Shown: one piece after another, positions 4,477 through 6,419 of the stretch
How the letters are laid out: each line of letters starts with the position of its first letter
Numbering within the stretch: the stretch's first letter is position 1
Origin: DASZGI01 sp035938995
Lineage (GTDB): Bacteria > Actinomycetota > Actinomycetes > Streptomycetales > Catenulisporaceae
Direction of reading: 5' to 3'
Assembly (NCBI RefSeq): GCF_035938995.1
Contig: NZ_DASZGI010000176.1
Coordinates: forward strand, 1-6,419
DNA: 6,419 nucleotides
Notes under the pieces: generated by a model
Told to the model about the DNA's origin: nothing
Seen by the model: the letters and a program-made list of their open reading frames with translations, nothing else
The model's database searches: none
Translations under genes and position numbers: made by a program

Positions 4477-5331
4477 ATGTTCACTCGACAAGGCCAGGGC
4501 GTCGCCACGGCCGAGATGGCGCCGGCGGGTCCGGCGGCCCGGGGCGCCGGCGGTTCGCCGCGGGTGAGTGTGGTCATCCCGGCGAAGAACGAGGCCGCGA
4601 ACCTCCCGGGAGTGCTCGCGGAACTGCCGCCCGGTCTGCACGAGGTGATCCTCGTGGACGGCGGCTCGGTGGACCGGACGGTGGAGACGGCGCTGCTGGT
4701 CCGGCCGGACATCGTGGTGGTGCACCAGACGCGGCGCGGCAAGGGTAACGCGCTCGCCTGCGGATTCGCCGCGTGCACCGGCGATCTGGCGGTGATGCTC
4801 GACGCCGACGGCTCGGCCGACCCGGCGGAGATCCCCAGCTTCGTGGACGCGCTGCGCAACGGTGCCGACGTCGCCAAGGGAAGCCGGTTCTTGCCGAGCG
4901 GAGGCAGCGAGGACCTGAGCTGGATGCGGCGGCTGGGCAACGGCGGCCTGGTGTTTCTGATGAACCGGCTCTTCGGCACGTCGTACAGCGATCTCTGCTA
5001 CGGCTACAACGCGTTCTGGACACGTTGCCTGGACCACTTCGCGCTGCCGCCGACGGACGGCGCGGAGCCCCGGTTCGGCGACGGTTTCGAGATCGAGACC
5101 CTGCTGGCCGCGCGCGCCGCGTCGGGGTGTCTTTGGGTCGCCGAGGTGCCTTCGTTTGAGCGTGCGCGGCGTTTCGGGTCGAGCAATCTCAACACGTGGC
5201 GCGATGGCTGGCGCGTGCTGCGCACGATGCTCCGTGAGCACCACGCGCGCACCCATGTCGGCGTGCAAGTGGCGTCCTCACCCCGCCCGGCGCTGAGCGC
5301 TGAGCTGTCCGGAACGGCAGACCGCTCATGA
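4477..5331 (+). CDS. family 2 glycosyltransferase (DPM1/dolichol-phosphate-mannose synthase-like)
   Basis: A 284-residue GT-A fold glycosyltransferase of family GT2, expected to transfer a sugar from a nucleotide donor to a lipid-phosphate or glycan acceptor. After a 28-residue Ala/Gly-rich lead the domain opens with RVSVVIPAKNEAANLPGVL (29-47), then EVILVDGGSVDRT (56-68), the donor region RRGKGNALACG (86-96) and the metal-binding DAD in VMLDADGSADP (D109, D111). A KGSRFLPSGGSEDLSW motif, the YGYNAFWTR patch (175-183) and GDGFEIE (201-207) with acidic residues near the catalytic site follow. No transmembrane helix is present, so the protein is likely cytoplasmic or peripheral on the membrane. 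The ATG at 4477 has GGAGGG seven bases upstream. Its stop overlaps the next gene's start as ATGA, indicating one operon. The sugar and acceptor cannot be deduced; an actinobacterial surface-polysaccharide cluster is the likely setting. Confidence 0.92.
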   Translation: MFTRQGQGVATAEMAPAGPAARGAGGSPRVSVVIPAKNEAANLPGVLAELPPGLHEVILVDGGSVDRTVETALLVRPDIVVVHQTRRGKGNALACGFAACTGDLAVMLDADGSADPAEIPSFVDALRNGADVAKGSRFLPSGGSEDLSWMRRLGNGGLVFLMNRLFGTSYSDLCYGYNAFWTRCLDHFALPPTDGAEPRFGDGFEIETLLAARAASGCLWVAEVPSFERARRFGSSNLNTWRDGWRVLRTMLREHHARTHVGVQVASSPRPALSAELSGTADRS

Positions 5332-6419
5332 ACGCGCCACAGTCGACATTGCAGCGGCCGAATTTGCAGCGGCCGACATTGGCGCTTGACCCGTCGCACG
5401 TTCCGATCCGCGTCGTCGAGATCGAGATCGCGCAGCCCGCGTGGGTGCGCAGCGTAGGCCAGCCGTCCGATGACACGCTGACCTCGGACCACGTCCTCGC
5501 GCTCGTGCGGCTGCATGGCCATCCGCTCGGATTGGTGCAGGCGCGGGTTCCGGCGCTTTATCGCACGCTCGACATCTTGCTGGATACCGCGCACGCCGAG
5601 CTCGCGCCCGCGATCGCCGACCACCTCGCCGCGGACGGGATCCTCGATCTCACCGCCGACCGAAGTGCAGTCCTTCCGCGGTGCCGACGGGGCATGATCG
5701 ACGTGCTGATCGACCCGCCGCCCATCTCCGTCATCGTCGCCACCCGTGAGCGGCCCGACCGGCTCGAGCAGTGCCTCACCTCGCTGTCGCGGCTCGAATA
5801 CCCGCGCTACGAGGTGATCGTGGTCGACAATGCGCCCACGACGGACCTTACCGAACGCCTCGTACGCGACCGGTTCGCCGCGACCGCCAGGTATGCCCGT
5901 GAGCCGGTGCGTGGGCTCGCCGCCGCGCACAATCGCGGGCTGGAGGCGGCGCAGGGCTACCTCGTCGCGTTCACCGACGACGACGTCATCGTGGACCGGG
6001 ACTGGCTGACAGCGATCGCAGAGGGCTTCGCTGGTGGCGTCGATGTCGGCTGCGTCACCGGGCTGATCGTCCCGGCCGAGCTCGAGACTCCCGCTCAGGT
6101 CAGGCTGGAGGCGACGGGCGCGTTCGCTAAGGGTTTCACCCCGCGGCTGCATCCTGGGGCGCAGCGTGGCGTCAACGAACCCCTGTACCCCTTTACCGCG
6201 GGGCGGTTCGGTTCGGGCGCGAACATGGCGTTCACCGCGGCTGTTCTGCGCGCACAGGGCGGCTTCGATCCGGCCGTCGGCGCCGGCAGCCTCGCCCGCG
6301 GCGGAGACGACCTGCTCGCCTTTTTCCGCACCGCGGCCGCCGGACACGACATCGCATACACCCCGGATGCTGTCGTCTGGCATCACCACAGGCGCACCGA
6401 GCAGGCGCTACGAGACCAG
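5328..6419 (+). CDS. family 2 glycosyltransferase with extra N-terminal domain, 3' end beyond window
   Basis: 364 codons are visible and the frame is open to the right edge. The catalytic GT-A domain starts near residue 132 with ISVIVATRERPDRLEQCL, followed by YEVIVVDNAP (161-170), RGLAAAHNRGLEAA (195-208) and the metal-binding DDD in AFTDDDVIVDRDWL (217-219). A G-x-N-M acceptor-region patch (FGSGANMAF), GGDD (325-328) near the expected catalytic base, and AVVWHHHR (348-355) follow. Ahead of this lies a roughly 110-residue domain (about 21-130) without a recognised motif except VRLHGHPLGLV, and a duplicated LQRP sequence at the very N-terminus. No membrane helix is seen in the visible part. 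The ATG overlaps the previous stop (ATGA), so translation is probably coupled and the two transferases probably act in one pathway. Donor and acceptor are unknown. Confidence 0.92.
   Translation, partial: MNAPQSTLQRPNLQRPTLALDPSHVPIRVVEIEIAQPAWVRSVGQPSDDTLTSDHVLALVRLHGHPLGLVQARVPALYRTLDILLDTAHAELAPAIADHLAADGILDLTADRSAVLPRCRRGMIDVLIDPPPISVIVATRERPDRLEQCLTSLSRLEYPRYEVIVVDNAPTTDLTERLVRDRFAATARYAREPVRGLAAAHNRGLEAAQGYLVAFTDDDVIVDRDWLTAIAEGFAGGVDVGCVTGLIVPAELETPAQVRLEATGAFAKGFTPRLHPGAQRGVNEPLYPFTAGRFGSGANMAFTAAVLRAQGGFDPAVGAGSLARGGDDLLAFFRTAAAGHDIAYTPDAVVWHHHRRTEQALRDQ
5349..5376 (+). repeat. 15-base-period direct repeat at the start of the second glycosyltransferase
   Basis: TTGCAGCGGCCGA occurs at 5349-5361 and again at 5364-5376, in frame, giving LQRPN-LQRPT in the protein's first 17 residues. 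It lies in a probably disordered N-terminal lead before the folded domain. Confidence 0.85.

Noticed and set aside
4177..5268. Minus-strand open frame of 363 codons entering the HisKA gene, considered as a longer kinase
   Set aside because: It is in a different frame from the HisKA protein and opposite the first glycosyltransferase; it contains no sensor or kinase motif.
5004..6389. Long minus-strand open frame of 461 codons opposite the glycosyltransferases
   Set aside because: It is the mirror of two clear GT2 genes; its product is arginine/aspartate/glycine-rich without any domain pattern, as expected for a shadow frame in GC-rich DNA.

Overview
The window is very GC-rich, with strong G/C bias at third codon positions, GTG and ATG starts, and AAGG/GGAGG-type ribosome sites. 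Together with the OmpR-family regulator and the two-component gene styles, this suggests a high-GC Gram-positive actinomycete. That is an inference from composition and protein style; no rRNA or other marker gene is present to confirm it.

Layout. (1) Bases 1-1014, minus strand: N-terminal part of a membrane-anchored PAS sensor histidine kinase, cut by the left edge before its ATPase domain. (2) 1015-1209: gap holding a candidate promoter for the kinase and candidate terminator hairpins for the next gene. (3) 1210-2532, minus: a 440-residue protein resembling PrnB (the pyrrolnitrin-pathway haem enzyme of the tryptophan/indoleamine dioxygenase superfamily), with no other pyrrolnitrin genes in view. 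(4) 2533-2830: divergent control region with an A/T-rich patch, overlapping promoter candidates and a structured leader with some resemblance to the GEMM-I (c-di-GMP-I) riboswitch. (5) 2831-3220, plus: an Hpt-like protein lacking the phospho-accepting histidine. (6) 4321-3217, minus: a two-gene operon encoding a stand-alone histidine-kinase dimerisation/phosphoacceptor domain followed 10 bases later by an OmpR-type response regulator with a repeat-containing N-terminal extension. The regulator and Hpt-like genes converge with their stop codons overlapping. (7) 4322-4476: second divergent control region. (8) 4477-6419, plus: two family-2 glycosyltransferase genes overlapping by ATGA; the second runs off the right edge.

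How it may work together. The middle block (3-5 kb) looks like a stripped-down phosphorelay: a normal-looking response regulator, a 'kinase' reduced to its histidine-bearing helical hairpin with no ATP-binding domain, and an Hpt fold with no histidine. The missing kinase activity would have to come from another protein; the PAS kinase at the left edge is one candidate, but nothing here proves the link. The glycosyltransferases start a separate, rightward operon, probably for a cell-surface or exported glycan.

A recurring oddity is short tandem duplication at gene ends: four 6-base units at the end of the PrnB-like gene, four 15-base units at the start of the regulator, a doubled ribosome-binding site before the first glycosyltransferase, and a 15-base-period duplication at the start of the second. 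No tRNA, rRNA, CRISPR array, insertion sequence or attachment site was found.
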